Source: Diplosphaera chodatii (lineage: Eukaryota > Chlorophyta > Trebouxiophyceae > Prasiolales > Stichococcaceae). From it: DNA of 64,000 nucleotides. Below, piece by piece: positions 1-11,586 of this stretch. The position numbers and the translations under genes are program-made. Where the stretch lies: contig JAALGY010000017.1 in the NCBI GenBank assembly GCA_032358165.1, positions 1,240,001 to 1,304,000 on the forward strand, given 5' to 3'. Within the stretch, counting starts at the first letter, position 1. Each line of letters starts with the position of its first letter. A model generated the notes under the pieces. It was not told where the DNA came from. It saw only the letters and a list, made by a program, of their open reading frames with translations, and did no database searches.

Positions 1-3000
1 CTGGGATCACGCCCACATGCTCCGTCGCCACTCCGTCTGCACCACCGCAGGCGACATGTGTTCTGCCCGGCGACACGCGGCCCCCGCGGCGGCGCCGGCC
101 GCGGCCGTGGCCGTGGCAGGCAGGGCAACACTCCGAGGCGCCAGGACTCGAAGGAGGCGGACGCGGCAGGAGCCGCCTCAGCGAACGCTGTCCAGAACGC
201 CGTGAACGCCGTAAGGGACTTCGGTCAGCAGCTCGCGGGTCGGATGAACGGTGGCGCCGCTGCATCCTCACAATCGCAGGGCATGGTGAGCAGGCCTTTC
301 CACTTGTTCTCTGTGCAGAACCGTGCTGCATGATCCAAATGGAACATGCATGGCTGCCCAATGTCATGTACGCTCATGATTGGACACATGAAATGCCGCT
401 GAGTGAGCAGACCCTCGCATGCGTTGTGCTGCAGGATGCAGCTGATGAGCGGGCGCGTGCAAATCAGGAAGCAGAGGATGCTATTCGCGCATTCAAGGAA
501 GCGTCGGAGGCGCGCTACAAGGCAGAGTCTGCTGCACCAAAGTCGCCCCCCCAGCAGGTGCAGTGCTTCTGCAACCTGACTGTGTGTTGTTGCAGTCACT
601 GGAATGCTTTTGTTGCCGTGTCCGTGCAGCATCATCCTGAAGTATGCCACCTCTTGATCGCCTTTTGGCTTGATAGCACACTGGGATTGTCAGCTGTGCA
701 ACCGCCAGCTCGCTGTTGGGCCTGCAGGAGGATGCAGGGCGTGGCCAGGTGCAGAAGGTGCCCGCCCACTTGAGTGCAGCTGATGAGCGGCTGCGGCGAG
801 AGCGTGCAAATCAGGAAGCAGAGGATGCTGTTCGCGCATTCAAGCAAGCGTCTGAGGCGCGCTACAAGGCAAACCCATCACCAAAGTCGGCCCCCCAGCA
901 GCAGGTGCAGAGACCTGCCTGCATGTTGTTGCAGTGGCTGGAATGCTTTTGTTGCCGTGTCTGTGCAGCATCGTCCCGAAAGATGCCACCTCTTCATCGC
1001 CCTATGGCCTTGGTAGCACATGGGGATTCTCAGATGTGCAACACCAGCGCGCTGCTGGCTCTGCAGGGGAAGGCTGTGGCTGCCGATGAGCGGGCGCGGC
1101 GTGAGCGTGCGAACCAGGAAGCAGAGGATGCTGTTCGCGCATTTAAGGAAGCATCCGATGCGCGCTACAAGGCAGAGTCTGCTGCACCAAAGGCCCCCCA
1201 GCAGCAGGTGCAGTGCTTCTGCAACCTGCCTGCGTGTTGTTGCAGTGGCTTGAATGCATTTGTTGCCGTTCCCATGCAGCAGCATCCTGAAAATGCCATC
1301 TCTTGATCGCCTTATGGCTTGATAGCACATGGGTTTGTCAGATGTGCAATGCAAGCGCGCTGCTGGGCCTGCAGGCGGATACAGGGCGTGGCCAGGTGCA
1401 AAAGGTGCCCGCCCACTTGAGTGCAGCTGATGAGCGGGCGCGGCGAGAGCGTGCGAATCAGGAAGCAGAGGATGCTGTTCGCGCATTCAAGCAAGCGTCT
1501 GAGGCGCGCTACAAGGCAAACCCATCACCAAAGTCGGCCCCCCAGCAGCAGGTGCAGTGCTTCTGCAACCTGCCTGCATATTGCTGCAGTGGCTGGAATG
1601 CTGTTATTATTGCCGTGTCCGTGCAGCACCGTCCCGAAAGATGCCATCTCTTCATCACCCTATGGCTTCATACCACACGGCAATTATCAGATGTGCAACA
1701 CCAGCGCGCTGCTGGCTCTGCAGGGGAAGACTGCGGCTGCCGATGAGCGGGCGCGGCGTGAGCGTGCGAACCAGGAAGCAGAGGATGCTGTTCGCGCATT
1801 CAAGGAAGCGTCCGAGGCGCGCTACAAGACGGAGTCTGCTGCACCAAAGTCGCCCCCCCAGCAGCAGGTGCAGTGCTTCTGCAACCTGCCTGCATGTGTT
1901 GCAGTGGCTTGAATGCTTTTGTTGCCGTGCCCGCGCAGCATCATCCTAAAATCTGCCATCTCTTCATTGCCTTATGGCTTGATAGCACATGGGTTTGTCA
2001 GATGTGCAATGCAAGCGCGGTGTTGGGCCTGCAGGCGGATACAGGGCGTGGCCAGGTGCAGAAGGTGCCCGCCCACTTGAGTGCAGCTGATGAGCGGCTG
2101 CGGCGAGAGCGTGCGAATCAGGAAGCAGAGGATGCTGTTCGCGCATTCAAGCAAGCGTCTGAGGCGCGCTACAAGGCAAACCCATCACCAAAGTCGGCCC
2201 CCCAGCAGCAGGTGCAGTGCTTCTGCAACCTGCCTGCATATTGCTGCAGTGGCTGGAATGCCGTTATCATTGCCGTGTCTGTGCAGCACCGTCCCGAAAG
2301 ATGCCACCTCTTTATCGTCCTATGGCTTGATAGCACATGGGGAATATCAAATGTGCAACACCAGCGCGCTGCTGGCTCTGCAGGGGAAGACTGCGGCTGC
2401 CGATGAGCGGGCGCGGCGTGAGCGTGCGAACCAGGAAGCAGAGGATGCTCTTCGCGCATTCAAGGAAGCATCCAATGCGCGCTACAAGGCAGAGTCTGCT
2501 GCACCAAAGGCCCCCCAGCAGCAGGTGCAGTGCTTCTGCAACCTGCCTGCGTGTTGTTGCAGTGGCTTGAATGCTTTTGTTGCCGTTCCCATGCAGCAGC
2601 ATCCTGAAAATGACATCTCTTTATCTTCTTACGGCTTCATAGCACATGGGTTTGTCAGATGTGCAATGCAAGCGCGGTGTTGGGCCTGCAGGCGGATACA
2701 GGGCGTGGCCAGGTGCAGAAGGTGCCCGCCCACTTGAGTGCATCTGATGAGCGGGCGCGGCGAGAGCGTGCGAATCAGGAAGCAGAGGATGCTGTTCGCG
2801 CATTCAAGCAAGCGTCTGAGGCGCGCTACAAGGCAAACCCATCACCAAAGTCGGCCCCCCAGCAGCAGGTGCAGTGCTTCTGCAACCTGCCTGCATATTG
2901 CTGCTGTGGCTGGAATGCTGTTATCATTGCCGTGTCTGTGCAGCACCGTCCCGAAAGATGCCACCTCTTTATCGCCCTATGGCTTGATAGCACATGGGGA

Positions 3001-6000
3001 GTATCAGATGTGCAACACCAGCGCGTTGCTGGCTCTGCAGGGGAAGACTGCGGCTGCCGATGAGCGGGCGCGGCGTGAGCGTGCGAACCAGGAAGCAGAG
3101 GATGCTCTTCGCGCATTCAAGGAAGCATCCAATGCGCGCTACAAGGCAGAGTCTGCTGCACCAAAGGCCCCCCAGCAGCAGGTGCAGTGCTTCTGCAACC
3201 TGCCTGCGTGTTGTTGCAGTGGCTTGAATGCTTTTGTTGCCGTTCCCATGCAGCAGCATCCTGAAAATGCCATCTCTTTATCTTCTTACGGCTTGATAGC
3301 ACATGGGTTTGTCAGATGTGCAATGCAAGCGCGGTGTTGGGCCTGCAGGCGGATACAGGGCGTGGCCAGGTGCAAAAGGTGCCCACCACCTTGAGTGCAT
3401 CTGATGAGCGGGCGCGGCGAGAGCGTGCGAATCAGGAAGCAGAGGATGCTGTTCGCGCATTCAAGCAAGCGTCTGAGGCGCGCTACAAGGCAAACCCATC
3501 ACCAAAGTCGGCCCCCCAGCAGCAGGTGCAGTGCTTCTGCAACCTGCCTGCATATTGCTGCAGTGGCTGGAATGCCGTTATCTTTGCCGTGTCTGTGCAG
3601 CACCGTCCCGAAAGATGCCACCTCTTTATCGTCCTATGGCTTGATAGCACATGGGGAATATCAAATGTGCAACACCAGCGCGCTGCTGGCTCTGCAGGGG
3701 AGGACTGCGGCTGCCGATGAGCGGGCGCGGCGTGAGCGTGCGAACCAGGAAGCAGAGGATGCTCTTCGCGCATTCAAGGAAGCATCCAATGCGCGCTACA
3801 AGGCAGAGTCTGCTGCACCAAAGGCCCCCCAGCAGCAGGTGCAGTGCTTCTGCAATCTGCCTGCGTGTTGTTGCAGTGGCTTGAATGCTTTTGTTGCCGT
3901 TCCCATGCAGCATCATCCTGAAAATAACATCTCTTTATCTTCTTACGGCTTGATAGCACATGAGATTGTCAGATGTGCAATGCAAGCGCGCCATTGGGCC
4001 TGCAGGCGGATACAGGGCGTGGCCAGGTGCAAAAGGTGCCCACCACCTTGAGTGCATCTGATGAGCGGGCGCGGCGAGAGCGTGCGAATCAGGAAGCAGA
4101 GGATGCTGTTCGCGCATTCAAGCAAGCGTCTGAGGCGCGCTACAAGGCAAACCCATCACCAAAGTCGGCCCCCCAGCAGCAGGTGCAGTGCTTCTGCAAC
4201 CTGCCTGCATATTGCTGCAGTGGCTGGAATGCCGTTATCATTGCCGTGTCTGTGCAGCACCGTCCCGAAAGATGCCACCTCTTTATCGTCCTATGGCTTG
4301 ATAGCACATGGGGAATATCAAATGTGCAACACCAGTGCGCTGCTGGCTCTGCAGGGGAAGACTGCGGCTGCCGATGAGCGGGCGCGGCGTGAGCGTGCGA
4401 ACCAGGAAGCAGAGGATGCTCTTCGCGCATTCAAGGAAGCATCCAATGCGCGCTACAAGGCAGAGTCTGCTGCACCAAAGGCCCCCCAGCAGCAGGTGCA
4501 GTGCTTCTGCAACCTGCCTGCGTGTTGTTGCAGTGGCTTGAATGCTTTTGTTGCCGTTCCCATGCAGCAGCATCCTGAAAATGACATCTCTTTATCTTCT
4601 TACGGCTTCATAGCACATGGGTTTGTCAGATGTGCAATGCAAGCGCGGTGTTGGGCCTGCAGGCGGATACAGGGCGTGGCCAGGTGCAGAAGGTGCCCGC
4701 CCACTTGAGTGCATCTGATGAGCGGGCGCGGCGAGAGCGTGCGAATCAGGAAGCAGAGGATGCTGTTCGCGCATTCAAGCAAGCGTCTGAGGCGCGCTAC
4801 AAGGCAAACCCATCACCAAAGTCGGCCCCCCAGCAGCAGGTGCAGTGCTTCTGCAACCTGCCTGCATATTGCTGCTGTGGCTGGAATGCTGTTATCATTG
4901 CCGTGTCTGTGCAGCACCGTCCCGAAAGATGCCACCTCTTTATCGCCCTATGGCTTGATAGCACATGGGGAGTATCAGATGTGCAACACCAGCGCGTTGC
5001 TGGCTCTGCAGGGGAAGACTGCGGCTGCCGATGAGCGGGCGCGGCGTGAGCGTGCGAACCAGGAAGCAGAGGATGCTCTTCGCGCATTCAAGGAAGCATC
5101 CAATGCGCGCTACAAGGCAGAGTCTGCTGCACCAAAGGCCCCCCAGCAGCAGGTGCAGTGCTTCTGCAATCTGCCTGCGTGTTGTTGCAGTGGCTTGAAT
5201 GCATTTGTTGCCGTTCCCATGCAGCAGCATCCTGAAAATAACAGCTCTTTATCTTCTTACGGCTTGATAGCACATGGGATTGTCAGATGTGCAATGTAAG
5301 CGCGCCATTGGGCCTGCAGGAGGATACAGGGCGTGGCCAGGTGCAAAAGGTGCCCACCACCTTGAGTGCATCTGATGAGCGGCTGCGGCGAGAGCGTGCG
5401 AATCAGGAAGCAGAGGATGCTGTTCGCGCATTCAAGCAAGCGTCTGAGGCGCGCTACAAGGCAAACCCTTCACCAAAGTCGGCCCCCCAGCAGCAGGTGC
5501 AGTGCTTCTGCAACCTGCCTGCATGTTGTTGCAGTGGCTGGAATGCTTTTGTTGCCGTGTCTGTGCAGCACCGTCCCGAAAGATGCCACCTCTTTATCGC
5601 CCTTTGGCTTGATAGCACATGGGGAGTATCAGATGTGCAACACCAGCGCGCTGCTGGCTCTGCAGGGGAAGACTGCGGCTGCCGATGAGCGGGCGCGGCG
5701 TGAGCGTGCGAACCAGGAAGCAGAGGATGCTCTTCGCGCATTCAAGGAAGCATCCAATGCGCGCTACAAGACGGAGTCTGCTGCACCAAAGGCCCCCCAG
5801 CAGCAGGTGCAGTGCTTCTGCAACCTGCCTGCATGTGTTGCACTGGCTGGAATGCTTTTGTTGCCGTGCCCGCGCAGCACCATCCTAAAGTCTGCCCTCT
5901 CTTCATAGCCTTATGGATTGATAGCACATGGGTTTGTCAGATGTGCAATGCCAGCTCGCTGTTGGGCCTGCAGGAGGATGCAGGGCGTGGTCAGGTGCAG

Positions 6001-9000
6001 AAGGTGCCCGCCCACTTGAGTGCATCTGATGAGCGGCTGCGGCGAGAGCGTGCGAACCAGGAAGCAGAGGATGCTGTTCGCGCATTCAAGCAAGCGTCTG
6101 AGGCGCGCTACAAGGCAAACCCATCACCAAAGTCGGCCCCCCAGCAGCAGGTGCAGTGCTTCTGGACCTGCCTGCATGTTGTTGCAGCGGCTGGAATTCT
6201 GTTGTTACCGTGTCTGTGCAGCTCCATCCTGAAATGTGCCATCCCTTCGTCGCCTTACGGCTTGGTAGCACATGTGGATTGTCAGATGTGCAACACCAGG
6301 GCGCTGCTGGCTCTGCAGGGGAAGGCTGTGGCTGCCGATGAGCGGGCACGGCGTGAGCGTGCGAACCAGGAAGCAGAGGATGCTCTTCGCGCATTCAAGC
6401 AAGCGTCTGAGGCGCGCTACAAGGCAGAGTCTACTGCACCAAAGTCGCCACCCCAGCAGCAGGTGCAGCGCTTCTGCAACCTGCCTGCATGTTATTGCAG
6501 TGGCTGGAATGCTTTTGTTGCCGTGTCTGCGCAGCATCATCCTGAAAACTGCCATCTATTCATCGCCTTGTGGCTTGATAGCACACTGCGATTGTCAGAT
6601 GTGCAATGCCAGCGTGCTGTTGGGCCTGCAGGAGGATGCAGGGCGTGGCCAGGTGCAAAAGGTGCCCACCACCTTGAGTGCATCTGATGAGCGGGCGCGG
6701 CGAGAGCGTGCGAATCAGGAAGCAGAGGATGCTGTTCGCGCATTCAAGCAAGCGTCTGAGGCGCGCTACAAGGCAAACCCTTCACCAAAGTCGGCCCCCC
6801 AGCAGCAGGTGCAGTGCTTCTGGACCTGCCTGCATGTTGTTGCAGCGGCTGGAATGCTTTTGTTACCGTGTCTGTGCAGCTCCATCCTGAAATACGCCGT
6901 CCTTCGTCGCCTTACGGCTTGGTAGCACATGTGGATTGTCAGATGTGCAACACCAGGCGCTTCTGGCTCTGCAGGGGAAGGCTGTGGCTGCCGATGAGCG
7001 GGCGCGGCGAGAGCGTGCGAACCAGGAAGCAGAGGATGCTCTTCGCGCATTCAAGCAAGCGTCTGAGGCGCGCTACAAGGCAGAGTCTGCTGCACCAAAG
7101 ACGCGCCCCCAGCAGGTGCAGTGCTTCTGCAACCTGACTGCGTGTTGTTGCAGTCACTGTGCAGCTTTTGTTGCCATGTCCGTGCAGCATCATCCTGAAA
7201 AATGCCATCTCTTCATGGCCCTATGGCTTGATAGCACCCTGGGATTGTCAGATGTGCAACGCCAGCTCGCTGTTGGGCCTGCAGGAGGATGCAGGGCGTG
7301 GCCAGGCACAAAAGGTGCCCGCCACCTTGAGTGCAGCTGATGAGCGGCTGCGGCGAGAGCGTGCGAATCAGGAAGCAGAGGATGCTGTTCGCGCATTCAA
7401 GCAAGCGTCTGAGGCGCGCTACAAGGCAAACCCTTCACCAAAGTCGGCCCCCCAGCAGCAGGTGCAGTGCTTCTGGACCTGCCTGCATGTTGTTGCAGCG
7501 GCTGGAATTCTGTTGTTACCGTGTCTGTGCAGCTCCATCCTGAAATATGCCATCCCTTCGTCGCCTTACGGCTTGGTAGCACATGTGGGTTGTCAGATGT
7601 GCAACACCAGGGCGCTGCTGGCTCTGCAGGGGAAGGCTGTGGCTGCCGATGAGCGGGCACGGCGTGAGCGTGCGAACCAGGAAGCAGAGGATGCTCTTCG
7701 CGCATTCAAGCAAGCGTCTGAGGCGCGCTACAAGGCAGAGTCTGCTGCACCAAAGACGCGCCCCCAGCAGGTGCAGTGCTTCTGCAGTCTGACTGCGTGT
7801 TGTTGCAGTCACTGGAATGCTTTTGTTGCCATGTCCGTGCAGCTTTTGTTGCCATGTCCGTGCAGCATCATCCTGAAAAATGCCATCTCTTCATTGCCCT
7901 ATGGCTTGATAGCACCCTGGGATTGCCAGATGTGCAACGCCAGCTCGCTGTTGGGCCTGCAGGAGGATGCAGGGCGTGGCCAGGCACAGAAGGTGCCCGC
8001 CACCTTGAGTGCAGCTGATGAGCGGGCGCGGCGAGAGCGTGCGAATCAGGAAGCAGAGGATGCTGTGCGCGCATTCAAGCGAGCGTCTGAGGCGCGCTAC
8101 AAGGCAAACCCTTCACCAAAGTCGGCCCCCCAGCAGCAGGTGCAGTGCTTCTGGACCTGCCTGCATGTTGTTGCAGCGGCTGGAATGCTTTTGTTACCGT
8201 GTCTGTGCAGCTCCATCCTGAAATACGCCGTCCCTTTGTCGCCTTACGGCTTGGTAGCACATGTGGATTGTCAGATGTGCAACACCAGGGTGCTGCTGGC
8301 TCTGCAGGGGAAGGCTGTGGCTGCCGATGAGCGGGCGCGGCGTGAGCGTGCGAACCAGGAAGCAGAGGATGCTCTTCGCGCATTCAAGCAAGCGTCTGAG
8401 GCGCGCTACAAGGCAGAGTCTGCTGCACCAAAGACGCGCCCCCAGCAGGTGCAGCGCTTCTGCAACCTGCCTGCATAGTGCTGCAGTGGCTGGAATGCTT
8501 TTGTTGCCATGTCCGTGCAGCATCATCCTGAAGTGTGCCATCTATTCATAGCCTTATGGCTTGATAGCACACTGGGATTGTCAGATGTGCAATGCCTGCA
8601 CGCTGTTGGGCCTGCAGGAGGATACAGGGCGTGGCCAGGCACAAAAGGTGCCCGCCACCCTAAGTGCATCTGATGAGCGGGCGCGGCGAGAGCGTGCGAA
8701 TCAGGAAGCAGAGGATGCTATCCGCGCTTTCAAACAAGGGTCCCAGGCGGGCCGCAAGGCAGACCCTGCTGCATCAAAGGCGCGCCCCCAGCAGCAGGTG
8801 CAGTGCTTCTGCAACCTGCCTGCATTGTGCTGCAGTGGCTGGAATGCTTTTTGTTGCGGAGTCTGTGCAGCACCATCGTGATTCATGCCATGTCTTCGTC
8901 GCCGTACGGCTTGATAAGCATGCGGGGATTGTCAGATGTGCAACACCAGGGCGCTGCTGGCTCTGCAGGGGAAGACTGCGGCTGCCGATGAGGCGGCGCG

Positions 9001-11586
9001 GCGACAGCGTGCGAATCAGGAAGCAGAGGATGCTATTCGCGCATTCAAGCAAGGGTCCCAGCCGGGCCGCAAGGCAGACCCTGCTGCATCAAAGGCGCGC
9101 CCCCAGCAGCAGGTGCAGTGCTTCTGCAACCTGCCTGCATAGTGCTGCAGTGGCTGGAATGCTTTGGTTGCGGAGTCTGTGCAGCACCATCGTAATTCAT
9201 GCCATGTCTTCGTCGCCGTACGGCTTGATAAGCATGCGGGGATTGTCAGATGTGCAACACCAGGGCGCTGCTGGCTCTGCAGGGGAAGACTGCGGCTGCT
9301 GATGAGGCGGCGCGGCGACAGCGTGCGAATCAGGAAGCAGAGGATGCTATCCGCGCATTCAAGCAAGGGTCCCAGCCGGGCCGCAAGGCAGACCCTGCTG
9401 CATCAAAGGCACGCCCCTTTGCAGCAGCTGCAGTGCTTCTGCAACCTGCCCACACGTTGTTGCAGTGGCTGGAATGCTTTTGTTGCCGTGTCTGTGCAGC
9501 ATCATCCTGAATATGCCAACTCTTCATCGCCTCGTGGCTCGATAAGCACATGGGATTATCAGATATGCAACGCCAGTGCGCTGCTGGCTTTGCAGGGGGG
9601 TTCTGCCGCTGCCGATGAGCGGGCGCGGCGAGAGCGTGCAAATCAGGAAGCAGAGGATGCTATCCGTGCATTCAAGGAGGCATCCCGCAAGGCAGAGTCG
9701 CTGGCGTCTGACGTGCAGCGGGGAGCAGAATCACTGGCATCTGATGTGCAGCGTGGCGCAAGCAAAGCAGCCAGCGAGCTGCGGGGTGGCCTGGACACAG
9801 CCACAGCAGAGGCACAGCGTGCCGCTGACAACATCTCACGGGGTGAGCCTCCGCATGGATCCAGCTGGGCTGCGCTCCAGGGAGGTGCATTTAGGGTTTG
9901 GAATGTGCAGCAGGCCCTCCAGGGATCTGCGGGGTTCCCTGATGAGGATTCAGGCTGTGTCCTAGCTCATCTGTCACAGTGGTGCATGCAGGATGCCTCA
10001 CGTTTCCCTTGCGGATGATGTGCAAGCTGTGCATCTGCGCCCTGTTGAGTGAGTGGGCTGCTGTGTGCTCGCGTCAGGCTCGCCCTACCGGCGCGGGCGG
10101 GCGCTGATCTCCGACGCAGCGCCGCTGACGGCGATGGACGCCGGCGGCGGCGGCGGGGACGCCGTGCCGCACCTCAAGACGCGGGTGCTGGCGCACGTGG
10201 CGGGGCTGGACCGCGGCTTTGCCGCCACCACCCGCCAGGTGCGCCGAGGGAGCGCAGGCTGCACATCCGGCTTGGGGGGCCCTGGTCCCTGACAGCGTGA
10301 TGCTGGCACGCCGCCCAGGCAGCGCGCGACAGCTGGACTGTTTGCCGCAGCTGTGCTGCTGGTCTGCAGCACTGGTGGCCGACATCCAGTGCTGTGCCGC
10401 TGTGCTGCAGGCGGGCCTGGTGGAGGCGGCCGTCAACGACCTGGTGGCCGCAGCCGGCCCCGTGGACCTGAAGTCGTCGTCGTCCGAGGACAGCCAGCGG
10501 ACGCAGCTGGGCGGCACGTGGCGCCTGGTGTACTCCTCGGGCTTTGCCGCCACGCGCTCCACCGGCGGCAGCCGCCCCGGCTTCCCCATCAAGCTGATGC
10601 CCGCCGACCTTGGCCAGGCGCGCCGCTTGCCCCAATCAAAAGTGCACTGGTTCTCTGCCGCTGCGCCCTCATACCCGGGGCCTTACCACCTGTGTGCTCC
10701 CAGCTCCGGCTGTCCCGTCCATGTGCTTGTGTGTCGTGAGACTACCCCCTCGTCCTGCTGGCACACGAGCTCGCCAGCAGCCAGGGTGCCTTGCTTTGGT
10801 GCCATTTTGCCAGCAATCATGGTTGCTGCAGCATTGAAGTCTGGGTGTGCTGACGCTGCAGCGTGTGTGCTGCAGGTGTACCAGGGCATCGACGAGCAGC
10901 TGGAGGAGCTGGACAATGTGGTGGAGCTGCGGTCCATGGCGCTGCCCTCGCTGCCGTTCGCGCCCAAGAACCAGGACGCCGAGGCGCTGCTCACGCTGAA
11001 GCACAGCCTCGGCATCAACGAGCCCCGCACCCTGGAGATCACCTACACCGGCACCGACGTCAGCCTGCAGGGTGGGTCGGACCCCGGTGTGCATCTACCC
11101 CTATGCGCCACATGCCTGCAGGCTGCCTGTGTTCATTGGCTGTGCATCTGGCCCATGGGGTGCAGCGGGAACTGGGTTGAGGGTGCGCTGTGGCTGGTGT
11201 CCAGGCGGCATCGGCGGGCTGCTGAACAATGTGCCCGAATTCACGTTGCCAGAGCTGCCGGAGGGCCTGCGCCCGAGCTCCGAGAAGCGCTCCGCCACCT
11301 TCGACGTCATCTTCCTGGATGAGGTACGTGCCCTGGGGTGGTTGCACGGTGATGTCCTGACGGTCGAGCTGTACTTGGCGTACCATCAGCGGGTTGCCGC
11401 CTGTACCTTGTCAATGGCAAGGCACATCAGTGTCGCGCATGCTGCGGTTGTACAGCCGCTGCTGCTCACAGTGGATGCATTGCTGGGCAGGAGTGTGCGG
11501 ACCCTGAACCAGGTGTCTTTGTGCTGCAGGATCTGAGAGTGACGCGCGGTGATCGCAACGAGATTCGCGTCTTCTTGCGCACATGA
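1..11586 (+). CDS. Repeat-expanded plastid fibrillin (PAP) protein, 5' partial
   Basis: The reading frame is open at the left edge, so the N-terminus is missing. The first visible coding block (to 285) is Arg/Gly-rich (RGRGRG) and could belong to a transit peptide. Then come 29 repeat exons (435-557 through 9596-9842). The C-terminal exons are 10078-10238, 10411-10617, 10876-11071, 11205-11323 and 11530-11586. These encode a PAP/fibrillin domain: GTWRLVYSSGFA, the VYQGID and LDNVVELR blocks, and a FDVIFLDE...LRVTRGDRNEIRVF end. Fibrillins are lipid-binding plastid proteins of plastoglobules and thylakoids. All junctions keep phase and total at least 1,896 residues here, whereas ordinary fibrillins are a few hundred. 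Intron 10618-10875 starts with GC. The last repeat exon ends in a tail with two copies of ESLASDVQRG. The fibrillin call is firm; the role of the repeat arm is unknown. Confidence 0.85.
435..9842 (+). repeat. Tandem array of 29 repeat exons with their introns
   Basis: Each repeat exon carries the core RRERANQEAEDA.RAFK followed by an A.RYKA segment and a Pro/Gln end. Two classes alternate. A-type exons are 177 nt (for example 728-904, 1375-1551, 2035-2211) and start EDAGRGQ or ADTGRGQ. B-type exons are 141 or 144 nt (1067-1207, 1724-1867, 2384-2524) and start GK.AAADER. One A exon, one B exon and two introns of about 160-170 nt make a 657-bp unit. Almost every exon begins after CTGCAG (the last after TTTGCAG) and nearly all end CAG|GTGCAG; all are phase 0 and multiples of three except the last, 9596-9842. 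Introns are almost as similar between units as exons, implying recent amplification or gene conversion. The predicted peptide is strongly charged and helix-prone. Confidence 0.9.
2312..5240 (+). repeat. Higher-order duplication of a three-unit (1,971-bp) block
   Basis: Within the 657-bp array, units three apart resemble each other more than adjacent units. The translated stretch at 2659-3063 recurs identically at 4630-5034, exactly 1,971 bp (3 x 657) away, and 2621-2803 recurs at 4592-4774. Intron-specific variants, such as a Cys in place of Ser near 2907 and 4878, travel with the block. This indicates a block duplication on top of unit duplication. A tandem misassembly could give the same picture. 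Confidence 0.7.

Noticed and set aside
2081..5908. Series of 134-218-residue plus-strand frames repeating every 657 bp (starting MHLMSGRGESV or MCNASA)
   Set aside because: They are the wrong frame of the repeat exons, or run through introns. The exon frame that joins to the fibrillin domain and stays in phase across all 29 exons is a different one.
435..9842. Regularly spaced repeats considered as a CRISPR array or satellite DNA
   Set aside because: The units are 657 bp, coding, flanked by splice sites and joined in frame to a known domain; neither CRISPR spacing nor non-coding satellite character fits.
10618..10875. Retention of the in-frame open segment between fibrillin exons
   Set aside because: The segment is open and a multiple of three, but it would split the fibrillin GQ-VYQ motif; a GC-AG intron restores it.
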